From: Bacteroidales bacterium
GTDB taxonomy: Bacteria > Bacteroidota > Bacteroidia > Bacteroidales > VadinHA17
Reading direction: 5' to 3'
NCBI GenBank assembly: GCA_025358455.1
Contig: JANYJP010000047.1
Span: 1-39,531 of the forward strand
Length of the DNA stretch: 39,531 nucleotides
Each line of letters begins with the position of its first letter. Positions within the stretch are counted from its first letter, which is position 1. Position numbers and translations under genes: made by a program. Below, in pieces: positions 19,859 to 29,464 of the stretch. Under the pieces are notes generated by a model. The model did not search any database, was not told where the DNA came from, and saw only the letters and a list, made by a program, of their open reading frames with translations.

Positions 19859-21247
19859 ATGAAAAGGATTAAGATTAAACAATTGTTATCCGAGCCGGCA
19901 TTGGATTCAGAGGTATTGGTAAAGGGATGGGTCAGAACCAAAAGGGGGAATAAAAACATAGTCTTTATTTCTCTTAATGACGGATCGACAATCAATAATA
20001 TTCAGGTAGTTGCCGATACCGCTTCTTTTGATGAGAACCTTCTGAAGGATATATCAACAGGTGCATGCATAGCTGTAACCGGGAAACTTGTTGAATCGCA
20101 AGGGCAGGGTCAGCAAATCGAGATCAAAGCAGTCTCCATTGAATTATATGGCAAAAGCGATGCAGAAACTTATCCTCTCCAAAAGAAAGGACATTCAATG
20201 GAATTCCTGCGAGAGATTGCTTATTTCCGTCCAAGGACAAATACTTTCAGCGCTGTACTCAGGATCCGTCACTCGATGGCTTTTGCCATTCATAAATATT
20301 TTAACGATAAGGGATTCTTCTATCTTCATACGCCAATAATAACTGGAAGTGATGCGGAAGGAGCCGGTGAAATGTTCCATGTTACAACATTGGATCTTTC
20401 TAATGTACCCCGTAATACTGACAATTCAATTGATTATTCAGGTGATTTTTTCGGAAAATCAACCAATCTTACTGTTTCAGGTCAGCTCGAAGGAGAATTG
20501 GGAGCTCTTGCTTTAGGTGATATTTATACCTTTGGTCCAACCTTCAGAGCAGAAAACTCTAATACGCCCCGACACCTTGCAGAATTCTGGATGATAGAAC
20601 CTGAAATGGCATTCTATGATCTTAATGACAACATGGATCTCGCGGAGGATTTTGTCAAATACCTTATAAAATATGCACTTGATAACTGCCCTGAAGATCT
20701 TGAGTTCCTCAATAATATGATTGACAAAACACTTATTGATAAACTTAAATTTGTGCTTAATAATCAGTTTGTAAGAATCACATATACTGAAGCTGTATCC
20801 ATTCTCACAGCTTCAGGGAAAAAATGGGATTACCCGGTTAGCTGGGGTACTGACCTTCAGTCTGAACATGAAAGATATCTTGTTGAAGAGCATTTTAAAC
20901 GCCCGGTAATTCTTACCGATTATCCGATGTCTATTAAGGCATTTTACATGAAGCAGAACAGCGACGGGAAAACGGTCAGAGCTATGGATGTTTTGTTTCC
21001 GGGTATAGGCGAGATCATTGGAGGTTCGCAGAGAGAGGAGAACTATGAAAAGCTTCTTGGCCGTATCAGGGATTTGAAAATACCTGAAAAAGATCTATGG
21101 TGGTACCTTGAGACAAGAAAATTCGGTACAGCGCCGCACAGCGGATTCGGTCTTGGTTTTGAGAGACTTATATTATTTGTTACCGGAATGTTGAATATCA
21201 GAGATGTGATTCCATTTCCAAGGACCCCTAAGAATGCTGAATTTTAG
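19859..21247 (+). CDS. asnS: Asparaginyl-tRNA synthetase
   Basis: A 462-residue class IIb synthetase. N-terminal OB-fold anticodon domain ([20 protein letters not shown], about 15-34), class II motif 2 [24 protein letters not shown] (about 230-250) and motif 3 [16 protein letters not shown] near the C-terminus, ending in the usual [15 protein letters not shown]. The NTPRH/H signature favours Asn over Asp specificity. I chose the ATG at 19859; a TTG three codons earlier (19850) is also in frame but lacks any advantage. Confidence 0.95.
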   Translation: MKRIKIKQLLSEPALDSEVLVKGWVRTKRGNKNIVFISLNDGSTINNIQVVADTASFDENLLKDISTGACIAVTGKLVESQGQGQQIEIKAVSIELYGKSDAETYPLQKKGHSMEFLREIAYFRPRTNTFSAVLRIRHSMAFAIHKYFNDKGFFYLHTPIITGSDAEGAGEMFHVTTLDLSNVPRNTDNSIDYSGDFFGKSTNLTVSGQLEGELGALALGDIYTFGPTFRAENSNTPRHLAEFWMIEPEMAFYDLNDNMDLAEDFVKYLIKYALDNCPEDLEFLNNMIDKTLIDKLKFVLNNQFVRITYTEAVSILTASGKKWDYPVSWGTDLQSEHERYLVEEHFKRPVILTDYPMSIKAFYMKQNSDGKTVRAMDVLFPGIGEIIGGSQREENYEKLLGRIRDLKIPEKDLWWYLETRKFGTAPHSGFGLGFERLILFVTGMLNIRDVIPFPRTPKNAEF

Positions 21248-21286
21248 AAAACCTTATTCAGGAGATCTTTTGATTATAAGAAATGT

Positions 21287-22741
21287 ATGTTAAAGCAAAG
21301 GTTACAGCAGAAACTGCTTCAGAAACTTTCACCGCAGCAGATACAGATGATCAAACTGCTGGAAGTTCCTACTTTGCAGATAGAGCAGCGCATAAAAAAA
21401 GAGCTTGAAGAAAATCCGGCTCTTGAAGAGGGTCAGGAGGAAGAAGAAATTCATTCAGAGGAGGAAGAAGAACAATTCGAGGAAACAGACAAAGACCAGG
21501 ACGAGTTTACTATCGATGATTATATTGAAGAAGACGAGATTCCTGAATATCGCCTCCAGACAAAAAACTATAGCAAGGATGAAGAAAAGAGAACCGAGAT
21601 ACCCTTCTCTGTCGGATACTCTTTTCATGAACATCTTGAATCGCAGCTGGGCCTTCGTGATCTAAATGATAAACAAAAAATCCTTGGAGAGTACATCCTC
21701 GGGAATATCGATGAGGATGGATACCTCAGAAGAGAACTGATAAACATTGTTGACGATCTTGCTTTTCTTCAGAATATAGAGACAACAGAAAGCGAACTGG
21801 AGGAGGTACTAAAAATTATCCAGGATCTTGAACCGGCAGGCGTTGGTGCAAGAACACTCAGGGAGTGTTTATTGCTTCAGCTTGAAAAAAGAGACATATC
21901 GCAACCGTCTATGAATCTTGCGCATACAATCCTTGATTCTCATTTTGATGAATTCACAAAAAGGCATTATGATAAAATTATTGCAAGGCTTGGAATTTCA
22001 GAAAATGAACTAAAGGCTGCAATCGAGGAGATTCTTAAACTCAACCCTAAACCGGGAGGAGTTTTCAGTGACCCTTTTAATAAGACATCTCAACCAATAA
22101 TTCCCGATTTTATTCTTGAGCTTTCTGAAGACGGCTTTGACCTTCATCTAAACGCAAGAAACCTCCCGGAGTTAAGGTTAAGCGCTGCCTACAGCGAAAT
22201 GCTTCAATCGTACAGCAGAGACAAGAGCCAGAAAAAGGAGATGAAAGATGCTGTAATGTTTGTTAAGCAGAAAATTGATTCGGCTAAATGGTTCATCGAT
22301 GCAATAAAACAGAGGCAGAACACTCTTCTGCTTACCATGAATGCAATTCTGGAGTATCAACAGGAATATTTCATCGATGGTGATGAAACAAAATTAAAAC
22401 CTATGATCCTCAAAGATGTTGCTGAAATGACAGGACTTGATATTTCAACTGTTTCACGAGTCGCTAACAGTAAATTTATTCAGACTCACTTCGGGATTTT
22501 TCCTTTAAAGTTTTTCTTTTCAGAAGGACTTCAGACAGATAGTGGAGAAGAAGTATCAACCAGGGAGATCAAAAGGATCTTGCAGGATTGTATAGAAAAT
22601 GAACAAAAACGAAGACCATTAACAGATGAGAGGCTTACTGAAATACTACAGGAAAAAGGGTATCAGATAGCACGACGTACGGTTGCCAAATACCGGGAAC
22701 AACTTAATATTCCGGTTGCGAGGCTGAGGCGAGAGATTTAA
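21287..22741 (+). CDS. rpoN: RNA polymerase sigma-54 factor
   Basis: A 484-residue sigma-54. The glutamine/leucine-rich activator-interaction region I is at residues 1-45 (LQQKLLQKLSPQQIQMIKLLEVPTLQIEQRI), a very acidic region II at about 46-90, the core-binding domain in the middle (QDLEPAGVGARTLRECLLLQL), then the helix-turn-helix (DVAEMTGLDISTVSRVANSKFI) and the RpoN box ARRTVAKYRE at about 462-471. It directs polymerase to -24/-12 promoters and needs AAA+ activators, none of which are in the window. It follows asnS by 39 bp and may be co-transcribed. Confidence 0.96.
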   Translation: MLKQRLQQKLLQKLSPQQIQMIKLLEVPTLQIEQRIKKELEENPALEEGQEEEEIHSEEEEEQFEETDKDQDEFTIDDYIEEDEIPEYRLQTKNYSKDEEKRTEIPFSVGYSFHEHLESQLGLRDLNDKQKILGEYILGNIDEDGYLRRELINIVDDLAFLQNIETTESELEEVLKIIQDLEPAGVGARTLRECLLLQLEKRDISQPSMNLAHTILDSHFDEFTKRHYDKIIARLGISENELKAAIEEILKLNPKPGGVFSDPFNKTSQPIIPDFILELSEDGFDLHLNARNLPELRLSAAYSEMLQSYSRDKSQKKEMKDAVMFVKQKIDSAKWFIDAIKQRQNTLLLTMNAILEYQQEYFIDGDETKLKPMILKDVAEMTGLDISTVSRVANSKFIQTHFGIFPLKFFFSEGLQTDSGEEVSTREIKRILQDCIENEQKRRPLTDERLTEILQEKGYQIARRTVAKYREQLNIPVARLRREI

Positions 22742-22803
22742 TGTCTGTAACAAACAACTCTGAATGTGGAGTGTTATATTAAAATGATTATTAAGTATAC
22801 TGA

Positions 22804-23439
22804 ATGAGCACAGACGAAAAAAAGAAAATCCCGGATATACTGGCAAGAATATTTTCATTTACATTTCATCCATTGTTAATACCTGCTTACGGACTGGCAA
22901 TAATTTTATCCGCGCCGACACTTTTTGGGTATCTTCCTTTTGAGTTGAAGAAATTATTATTCTTTATTGTGGTAATAAATAATGTATTGTTACCACTGTC
23001 GGTTTTACCATTACTATTCAACAGGAAAATTATCACTTCCTGGACTATCAATGACAGAAAAGAACGGATAATTCCCCTTATTATTACAACTGTTTTATAT
23101 GCAACAACATCATTCATTATTTTTAAGTTTCCTATCCCATTTTTTTTGAAATCGTTTCTTTATTCCTTAGGCTTTCTCTCTCTTGTGGTTACTTTAATCA
23201 ATTTAAAGTGGATGGTATCACTACATTCTGTTGGAGCAGGAGCACTTCTATCGATTGTGCTTATCCTTTCATTTAAAATGTACACTCCTTTGGTGTGGTA
23301 TCTGATTTCAGTTATTATTATTGATGGATTAGTGCTTTCATCGCGACTACAGCTTAAAACCCATAATCCGCAGGAAGTATGGCTCGGATTTCTTACAGGA
23401 TTTCTTGGTTTAGCCGTTTTTATGATTCTTCTCCAATAA
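22804..23439 (+). CDS. PAP2-like integral membrane protein with degenerate phosphatase motifs
   Basis: A 211-residue protein with about six hydrophobic segments (roughly 22-40, 50-72, 92-108, 112-134, 145-178, 194-210). It retains recognisable pieces of the type 2 phosphatidic acid phosphatase signature: S139-L-H141-S (motif 2 SxxH) and S180-R181-x5-H187-x3-E191-V (motif 3, usually SR..H...DV), while motif 1 (Kx6RP) is reduced to something like RKERIIP (85-91). The motif 3 His is kept but the Asp is Glu. A lipid phosphatase-like role is plausible, catalysis uncertain. Its last 30 bp overlap the convergent glycosyltransferase gene. Confidence 0.7.
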   Translation: MSTDEKKKIPDILARIFSFTFHPLLIPAYGLAIILSAPTLFGYLPFELKKLLFFIVVINNVLLPLSVLPLLFNRKIITSWTINDRKERIIPLIITTVLYATTSFIIFKFPIPFFLKSFLYSLGFLSLVVTLINLKWMVSLHSVGAGALLSIVLILSFKMYTPLVWYLISVIIIDGLVLSSRLQLKTHNPQEVWLGFLTGFLGLAVFMILLQ

Positions 23440-24519
23440 CTCGTTTAGTGCTTCGGTTAACAGTACCAGACTTCTTTCGATTATCTCTTTTGTCCATTGA
23501 ACTTCTTTTGACGGCATAGTCATTCCTCTTTTAATTTCACCCTGAGATACAGTGGAAAACCAACCTTTTTCTGTAAGATAGCCAGCAAGGTATTCCTGTT
23601 CTGTCTGACCGGGAGTGGGTATCAGCAATGCATGTTTATTAATGCTTATAAGATCCATAATTGTTGTATAACCCGACCGGCTGATTATGTAATTGCTACC
23701 GGTCAACATCTCTCTCATCTCCTGAGAAGCAAGATGATTATAATAAATTATGTTACCTGATTTTACTATTTCATTTGGCTTATCCGGTCTTCCTCCCAGC
23801 ATTACAGTGGGTGGCTCCTGTTCTTTTAGTAAGGAAGTCAGCTTCTGTTTTAACATTTCCCGTTGTGGTTCAGGGCCCGAAAGAATGACAGTATTATGTT
23901 GAAAATTAATAGGATTCCCGGGAATCGGTTCTTTGAAAAAAGTAAACCTTGACAAGATTCCTGTAAATCTTGCATTATCAGGAAGATTGATTCCATGGGA
24001 TAATCTCCCTGAAACATTCAACTCTCCCGGCAGGTCCGGGATAAAACAAAATGAATATCTCTTCATAACAGCCCGGTGCAACCGGACTCCTATTCTTTCA
24101 AGAAACCTAAGTGGTTTTGGTAGAGGGATCCGTGGCATGTGGGTCACATATACAGTTGTTACATTATTATTCCATAATCCAAACCGGTTATCACTTATGA
24201 CTATATCAATTGCATTTTCCCTGATAATACTTTTTAACCTTAAATGTTCATGGATTATGTGATACAGAAGGAGTGGTGTTTCTAAAAGGAGAACAAGATA
24301 CTGTGGAAAGTATCGTGAATACACGGGTCTGAACCCACTGAAATTAATATAGGTTAGTCCAGGCAATTCAGCGCGGAACAGTGCAAGATGCTTCTCTCCG
24401 GAACCAATTAAAACATTGTTATTCATCTCCCGGAGCATTCGCGCCAGTGGTATCATACGGGCTGCATGCCCCAATCCCCATTCAAGGGGACAGATAAGTA
24501 TGTTTTTGCTTTCCTTCAA
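23410..24519 (-). CDS. GT-B glycosyltransferase (MurG/UDP-GlcNAc-transferase-like)
   Basis: A 369-residue protein with a GT-B layout. The N-terminal lobe begins ILICPLEWGLGHAARMIPLARML, the acceptor-side GHAAR loop seen in MurG-like and related transferases (PF13528 type). The C-terminal lobe has the sugar-nucleotide site MLTGSNYIISRSGYTTIMDLISINKHALLIPTPGQTEQEYLA. Substrate unknown; a lipid or surface-sugar acceptor is plausible. The start is a TTG at 24519, 2 bp after the radical SAM stop; no better start precedes the GHAAR motif. The pair forms a two-gene minus-strand operon. Confidence 0.8.
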   Translation of the reverse strand: MKESKNILICPLEWGLGHAARMIPLARMLREMNNNVLIGSGEKHLALFRAELPGLTYINFSGFRPVYSRYFPQYLVLLLETPLLLYHIIHEHLRLKSIIRENAIDIVISDNRFGLWNNNVTTVYVTHMPRIPLPKPLRFLERIGVRLHRAVMKRYSFCFIPDLPGELNVSGRLSHGINLPDNARFTGILSRFTFFKEPIPGNPINFQHNTVILSGPEPQREMLKQKLTSLLKEQEPPTVMLGGRPDKPNEIVKSGNIIYYNHLASQEMREMLTGSNYIISRSGYTTIMDLISINKHALLIPTPGQTEQEYLAGYLTEKGWFSTVSQGEIKRGMTMPSKEVQWTKEIIERSLVLLTEALNELLEKNHKNG

Positions 24520-24521
24520 TT

Positions 24522-25304
24522 CTAACCGGAGACCTGTGTTTCAATTCCCAGATTTTCAACAAGCATTGCTATTTCTCTGAGTTCCTTAGCAGGTACTTTT
24601 TTTAGTTGTCCTCCAGCCGGAGTATCCCTCGATATTGTATAGATCATCACAGCAGATGGTTTGATCCGTTTAATAGCTTCAAGCCAGGCGTTAATTTCGA
24701 TGGGTGTTGTATTGTCTATAACATTACCGTTATATAACCCACGAACAAAGAGGGTCTGTATAATGAGTTTCCCATTAAATCCGGCAAGGCTTTCTATAAG
24801 TTCTGACACATTTATTTTAACACGGGGCTGATTATGCACTTTTATGGTTGCATCAATGGCAGAGTCGAGTTTAAGAATATTCTTGTCAACTTTTAATAAA
24901 GCTGCTTTAATCAGAGGATCAGTTATTGTTGTTGCATTTGAGAGGACAGCAATTTTGGACTTGGGGAAGTACTTGTTTCTCAATACAATACTATCGTCTA
25001 TAATACCGGGGAATTCAGGATGAAGAGTAGGTTCCCCGTTACCGGCATAGGTAATAACGTCAGGAGTATTGTTTTGATCTTTCATTTCGGTAAGCTTCTT
25101 CTCAAGAGCCCTGTAAACATCCTCGCGGTTCGGAAGATGGCTGACTGCTTTTTCAATATTCACTGTCCACCCGCATTCGCAATAGATGCAATTGAAATTA
25201 CAGATTTTTCGCTTCACAGGTAAAAGATTTATACCAAGTGAAACTCCAAGGCGTCTGCTTTTTACAGGACCGAATATTATTTCATCAAAAAGAAATGTGG
25301 CCAT
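24522..25304 (-). CDS. Radical SAM protein (COG0731-like)
   Basis: A 260-residue radical SAM protein. The cluster cysteines are C35, C39 and C42 in KICNFNCIYCECG (CX3CX2C, preceded by the typical FGPVKSRRLGVSLGINLLP). The GGE-like motif appears as YAGNGEPTLHPEF, and the barrel continues through ILKLDSAIDATI. It resembles the COG0731 group (archaeal tRNA-wyosine TYW1 relatives and uncharacterised bacterial members). Substrate unknown. A CAAAATTA box (25326-25333; TAATTTTG on the minus strand) is a likely -7 element. It is followed 2 bp later by the glycosyltransferase. Confidence 0.85.
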   Translation of the reverse strand: MATFLFDEIIFGPVKSRRLGVSLGINLLPVKRKICNFNCIYCECGWTVNIEKAVSHLPNREDVYRALEKKLTEMKDQNNTPDVITYAGNGEPTLHPEFPGIIDDSIVLRNKYFPKSKIAVLSNATTITDPLIKAALLKVDKNILKLDSAIDATIKVHNQPRVKINVSELIESLAGFNGKLIIQTLFVRGLYNGNVIDNTTPIEINAWLEAIKRIKPSAVMIYTISRDTPAGGQLKKVPAKELREIAMLVENLGIETQVSG

Positions 25305-25325
25305 TATTTAACCTTTTACCGGGCT

Positions 25326-25333
25326 CAAAATTA
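25326..25333 (-). promoter_or_regulatory. Candidate -7 element for the radical SAM/glycosyltransferase operon
   Basis: The minus strand reads TAATTTTG, 21 bp ahead of the ATG at 25304, within the 134-bp gap separating this operon from the amidohydrolase gene. No -33 box was recognised. Confidence 0.4.
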
Positions 25334-25438
25334 ATATAAAATGATGAATACTTTTATCACCCGGAGTGAAATCCATTAAACCCAGGGATTACATATGTTT
25401 TTGGGAGAAATAAGTAGCCGGATGTAAATGAGTACTCC

Positions 25439-26614
25439 TTAGGCCAGTCTTGTAACAAAACTATCAGGCAGGAGCTTCATGTTCTGTAAGTCAACATTAT
25501 CAAGAAGAAGTAATCCTGGCTTTTTTCCTGGTTCGATCTTGCCAAACTTGTCTTCCTCACCAAGAGCTTTCGCGCCATTCAGCGTGGCCCATCGCACAAG
25601 ATCTTCAAGTGAAACCGTCTGAAAATTTGACTGCAGCGTTATGAGTTCACTGAGTATATCAAGCCTTGAATTTGAAGCCAGGCTGTCAGTTCCTATAACT
25701 ATTTCGCATCCCTCTTCTATGAGCAGATTGACCGGGGGCATGGTTTTTTCAATATAATAATTGGAGTTTGGGCAAAGGCACCAGTATAAATTCTTTCTTT
25801 TCAAAACAGTTTTTATAGTCTTCCTGTCAGCAAAAGTATTATGAACAAGTATCAGGTTTCCTGACGGGGTGATCTCAGTCAGAATCGCATCAGCATGGTT
25901 TCCGGCTGTTTCCAGCCTGGTCGGTATTAGACCTGTCCGCATGTAAGATGTCATAAGAGGCCCTGTTTTATTTCCGAGGAAAGCACTTTCTCCTGATGTC
26001 TCCATAAAATGAAGAGATGTGACTTTGTTTTGCAAGCTTTGTTTTCTTAACAATCGCAGGAGGGAAAGCGACATCGAATACAGGGAATGTGGAACCAATG
26101 AGAAAGGAAGATTCATTTCCTTTGCATTAATGGATATTCTGATGACTTCATCCAGGCAATGCGAAGCTTTATCAGGGTCCATTCCAAAAACCTCAATCAG
26201 GTTGATATATTGTATCCTGCTTTTATTTTTAATATTAAAAGATTCTGTTGTGTTGCAGATATCCGCACATAATGAAATGCCTCTCTTATACATGTCATTA
26301 TCAGCTGAGTAGGCTGTGTCAATAATTCTATCGACAGTCGAATGTCTTTTGTTTATGATCTGCTCTATAAAAGTTCCCAAACCGGTTCCAGGGGATATTG
26401 CTCCTTTCATATGTGATAATTCCAGGTGACAATGGCAGTTTACAAAGCCAGGAATTATTATGCCGTTATGAAATTCGATTGAATGTGCTTCAGTCAGAGC
26501 TCCCTTTGTATCCTGAATATTTAGTATTGTGCCATCATCACTGGTCGTTACCACGGCCCTCTTTAACATGGGACCCGAATTGGTAATCAGGTATTGTGAT
26601 GAAAAACGTTTCAT
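25439..26614 (-). CDS. Metal-dependent amidohydrolase (COG0402 deaminase-like)
   Basis: A 391-residue amidohydrolase with FVNCHCHLELSHMKG (metal-binding H61 and H63), further His residues in LVPHSLYSMS and LHFMETSGE, and the terminal metal Asp in VIGTDSLASNSRLDILSE near residue 306. This layout matches the COG0402 cytosine/adenosine-type deaminases, including aminodeoxyfutalosine deaminases and chlorohydrolase-like enzymes. The purine or nucleoside substrate cannot be settled here; no other menaquinone or futalosine gene is in the window. It is the last gene of the rbfA operon and overlaps the preceding gene by 4 bp (ATGA). Confidence 0.82.
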   Translation of the reverse strand: MKRFSSQYLITNSGPMLKRAVVTTSDDGTILNIQDTKGALTEAHSIEFHNGIIIPGFVNCHCHLELSHMKGAISPGTGLGTFIEQIINKRHSTVDRIIDTAYSADNDMYKRGISLCADICNTTESFNIKNKSRIQYINLIEVFGMDPDKASHCLDEVIRISINAKEMNLPFSLVPHSLYSMSLSLLRLLRKQSLQNKVTSLHFMETSGESAFLGNKTGPLMTSYMRTGLIPTRLETAGNHADAILTEITPSGNLILVHNTFADRKTIKTVLKRKNLYWCLCPNSNYYIEKTMPPVNLLIEEGCEIVIGTDSLASNSRLDILSELITLQSNFQTVSLEDLVRWATLNGAKALGEEDKFGKIEPGKKPGLLLLDNVDLQNMKLLPDSFVTRLA

Positions 26615-27384
26615 ACGGCACCGGAGATGAAAGTAAATGATATTTTTTCAATTTTTATATGTTTGCCCGAATCATCCGGATTATTATCAAAATCGTAAAG
26701 CAGGCCTTTCAAGCTGAAGTGCGATTTATCTGCAATTCTTACAGGAAAAGAATATAAATGTGGCCGGCCATCTTTTATGTAGTTAATCGATGGTATATAA
26801 TACCTTTTTCCTGTAGTGATACTATCGGGATTAATTGTATAAGCTGTCATACGAGGATTAACCGTTTGATCATCAGGGAATAATGTTACTGAACAGGATA
26901 TTGCGTACATTCCGGTAACGGCAGCTGCAATATCAAATCCAGCTGATTCTGTGCCTCGTGAGGGCGGGTATGAATAGGAATCTTTTCCTGTCCATATATT
27001 TGCTCCCCGGTTCTGTAAAATAACCTCTTCTTTTTGAAGTCGTGAATCCATCTCACTTAATTTTCCCAGAGCCTGGTCATAAATCTTAACAAGTTTCTTT
27101 GGGTTTTTGATAAAATAGTACTTCATTGTTTTGTCCATCACTTCCTTAGTGAAGCCATGTTTTTCTATAACCTCTCTGTATGATGAAATAGAATCAATCC
27201 TGGCAAAATCATTACGAATTTTAGGAATGTTCAGAAGTCCGTTGGTAATATAAAGATCTGTTATTATCGATATCAGTTCTTTTTCAGGTATCAGATTACT
27301 TCTGTCAAGCTTATTAGTCCTGCTGGTACAGGAGCCGGTTAGCAGTGAAAATATTATCAGTATAAAAAGTAGTAACCGCGTCAT
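26611..27384 (-). CDS. DUF4296 lipoprotein
   Basis: Read from the ATG at 27384, the 257-residue protein begins with a lipoprotein signal peptide, MTRLLLFILIIFSLLTGSC, with the lipid-anchor Cys at 19. A longer reading from 27426 would add 14 residues and bury the signal, so I prefer 27384. Residues about 30-130 (LIPEKELISIITDLYITNGLL ... HGFTKEVMDKTMKYYFIKNPKKLVKIYDQALGKL) look like DUF4296, a Bacteroidota family of unknown function. The C-terminal half is beta-rich and unrecognised. It lies between a LolC/E-type permease and an amidohydrolase in one operon. Confidence 0.75.
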   Translation of the reverse strand: MTRLLLFILIIFSLLTGSCTSRTNKLDRSNLIPEKELISIITDLYITNGLLNIPKIRNDFARIDSISSYREVIEKHGFTKEVMDKTMKYYFIKNPKKLVKIYDQALGKLSEMDSRLQKEEVILQNRGANIWTGKDSYSYPPSRGTESAGFDIAAAVTGMYAISCSVTLFPDDQTVNPRMTAYTINPDSITTGKRYYIPSINYIKDGRPHLYSFPVRIADKSHFSLKGLLYDFDNNPDDSGKHIKIEKISFTFISGAV

Positions 27385-27418
27385 CGTGTTTGAAGTCGGT
27401 AAATATAATGATAGATTG

Positions 27419-28642
27419 TTATACATCTTTGTTAAGAAATTTTTTCGTAAGATAACGGACGGGGTACCATGCTGCCCAGTAGCCTATTAACAATACAGTT
27501 CCGGGAACAATTATGAAATCTTTGAGCTTCATAACCACCGGGTAGGAATCCATAATGAGCGATTCACTCTGTAGTTTTATAAGTCCGTAGGTTTGCTGCA
27601 GCCAGCAAATAATAAAACCCAGGATAATACCTGCTACTGCACCAATTATTGAGATGAGCCATCCTTCAAATATGAAAATCTTACGAATCAGGTTATTATC
27701 TGCACCAAGACTTTTAAGGATTTGAATATCCCGTTCTTTTTCGATTATCAGCATTGTTAATGATCCAATAATATTAAATGAAGCTATAATAAGTATAAGT
27801 GTAAGAATGAAGAATATAGCAAGCCGTTCCGATTTCATCACCTTATAAAATATCTCCTGTTGCTCGTACCGGTTCTGAACAATGAAACCTTTCCCGAAGA
27901 TTTTTACTATACTCTTTTGAACAGACTGCGGATCTGCATTCTCTGAAAACTTAATTTCAACTGAAGTTACACCTTTATCTATTTCAGTTAGTTCACGTGC
28001 AACTTCGAGCGGGATATAAACATATTTTGAATCATATTCCTTTTCAACTTCAAAAATACCGGCAGGGAAAATATATTTATTTTTTAAAGCTGTCTCCGGA
28101 TTAAAATTCGTACTTCCTGTTTTTCGGGGAAGGATAATATTTAATGGAGTAATAAAGTTGATCCTCATTCCAAGGTATTGGGCGACTCCTAACCCGGGGA
28201 TTGCAAATACACGGCCTTTATCGTTTTTAAGCACAAAATCACCCTCCCACATTGAACTGTCGATATTAGTCACCATGGCATAGTTATCATCCACACCTTT
28301 TATGGTTGCAATATATTGCCGGTCACCATACTTCAGCAGTGCATTTTCCTCAATAGTAAGAGAATAACAACATAACCCCCTGACATTAGCCAGAAGTTTC
28401 AGACGAGTGGTATCGGCAATAAATGTTTTGCCTGCAGCAGCCGTTATCTTAATATCAGGGTCAAACTTATTGAAAATGGAAGTGACCATTGTTTCAAGTC
28501 CGTTAAATACGGAAAGTATTATGATAAGCGCCATTGTTCCAACTGCAACCCCGGCTACGGATACAGAGGATATAACATTTATTGCGTTCCGGGATTTCTT
28601 TGCGAAAAGATACCTTTTTGCTATATATATTGATAGTTTCAC
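27419..28642 (-). CDS. FtsX-family ABC permease, LolC/LolE-like
   Basis: A 407-residue permease. N-terminal YIAKRYLFAKKSRNAINVISSVSVAGVAVGTMALIIILSVFNG (first membrane segment about 24-46), a long periplasmic domain (about 50-265), then three membrane segments (about 275-297, 320-342, 372-390) as in the MacB/FtsX core. The lipoprotein-releasing complex moves lipoproteins from the inner membrane to the outer-membrane route. The ATPase LolD is not adjacent. The start is a GTG at 28642, 5 bp after the methyltransferase stop; the following DUF4296 protein is itself a predicted lipoprotein. Confidence 0.82.
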   Translation of the reverse strand: MKLSIYIAKRYLFAKKSRNAINVISSVSVAGVAVGTMALIIILSVFNGLETMVTSIFNKFDPDIKITAAAGKTFIADTTRLKLLANVRGLCCYSLTIEENALLKYGDRQYIATIKGVDDNYAMVTNIDSSMWEGDFVLKNDKGRVFAIPGLGVAQYLGMRINFITPLNIILPRKTGSTNFNPETALKNKYIFPAGIFEVEKEYDSKYVYIPLEVARELTEIDKGVTSVEIKFSENADPQSVQKSIVKIFGKGFIVQNRYEQQEIFYKVMKSERLAIFFILTLILIIASFNIIGSLTMLIIEKERDIQILKSLGADNNLIRKIFIFEGWLISIIGAVAGIILGFIICWLQQTYGLIKLQSESLIMDSYPVVMKLKDFIIVPGTVLLIGYWAAWYPVRYLTKKFLNKDV

Positions 28643-28647
28643 TATGT

Positions 28648-29457
28648 TTATTTTCTGGCTGTAACGAGTAATCCGGTTCCTGTTTTATGCTTAATCCGGA
28701 GATCAAAAATGTTAAGAATTATTGAAACAGGGAAGAAAATCAAATAATAAAAGGGAAGTACGATGAAAAAGAGATAGGAGACATTGAGCATTTTAATCGG
28801 GAACTTCATAGAAAGTCTCCATGAGATATTTCCGGGTTTTCCATACGTATATCCTGCTTCGATATCACGGAACCCGGCAAGTGACAGCTTATCAGTTATA
28901 TCCTTAATACTGTAACCATCGCGTACATGTTCATCAATAAAAGATTCTTCGCTTTCGTTGTGTACATCTGATCCTCCCCTGTCTGATGGGGTGGATATCA
29001 GTAATATGCCATTGTTCTTAAGCGACATGTAAAAGCGTTTAAAGACCAGTACATCCTCTTCGATATGTTCCATTACATCAACCGAAAGGATTATATCATA
29101 AACGGCAGTATCAGTAAGAGCAGTAAGATCTCCGGTTTGAAAGGCCACCCTTTCCGACAAACCTGTTTTTCTGAAAAAACTATTGCAGTCATTTATCTGT
29201 TCAGAGTTAATATCAACGGCTTTTATATTCCACTGTTTATTTATCTTGCTCATACGCCATGAATACTGGCCGAACCCCGAGCCGGCATCAAGTACTGAAG
29301 CTTTGCCGGGAAACTGACGGGCAATTTTCCGCAAAGCCTTCTTTACATGCCATGTGCGCAAAAGCAACAGGTCGAGGAGGAAATATAAAGTTTTTCTCAA
29401 AAACAGAGATCCTGCAAAGAATCTTCCCAGAGATCTTTTTATAGGTTCGTATTGCAT
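28648..29457 (-). CDS. Class I SAM-dependent methyltransferase
   Basis: A 269-residue protein with methyltransferase motif I ASVLDAGSGFGQYSW (about 53-67), motif II NIKAVDINSEQI, a post-motif DVMEHIEEDVLVFKRF and LLISTPSDRGG. After the catalytic domain, residues about 215-250 are strongly hydrophobic (VSYLFFIVLPFYYLIFFPVSIIL), implying membrane attachment, which is common in Bacteroidota ubiE/coq5-like or polysaccharide-related methyltransferases. Substrate unknown. It is second in the rbfA operon, 7 bp after rbfA. Confidence 0.82.
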   Translation of the reverse strand: MQYEPIKRSLGRFFAGSLFLRKTLYFLLDLLLLRTWHVKKALRKIARQFPGKASVLDAGSGFGQYSWRMSKINKQWNIKAVDINSEQINDCNSFFRKTGLSERVAFQTGDLTALTDTAVYDIILSVDVMEHIEEDVLVFKRFYMSLKNNGILLISTPSDRGGSDVHNESEESFIDEHVRDGYSIKDITDKLSLAGFRDIEAGYTYGKPGNISWRLSMKFPIKMLNVSYLFFIVLPFYYLIFFPVSIILNIFDLRIKHKTGTGLLVTARK

Positions 29458-29464
29458 ATATTCA

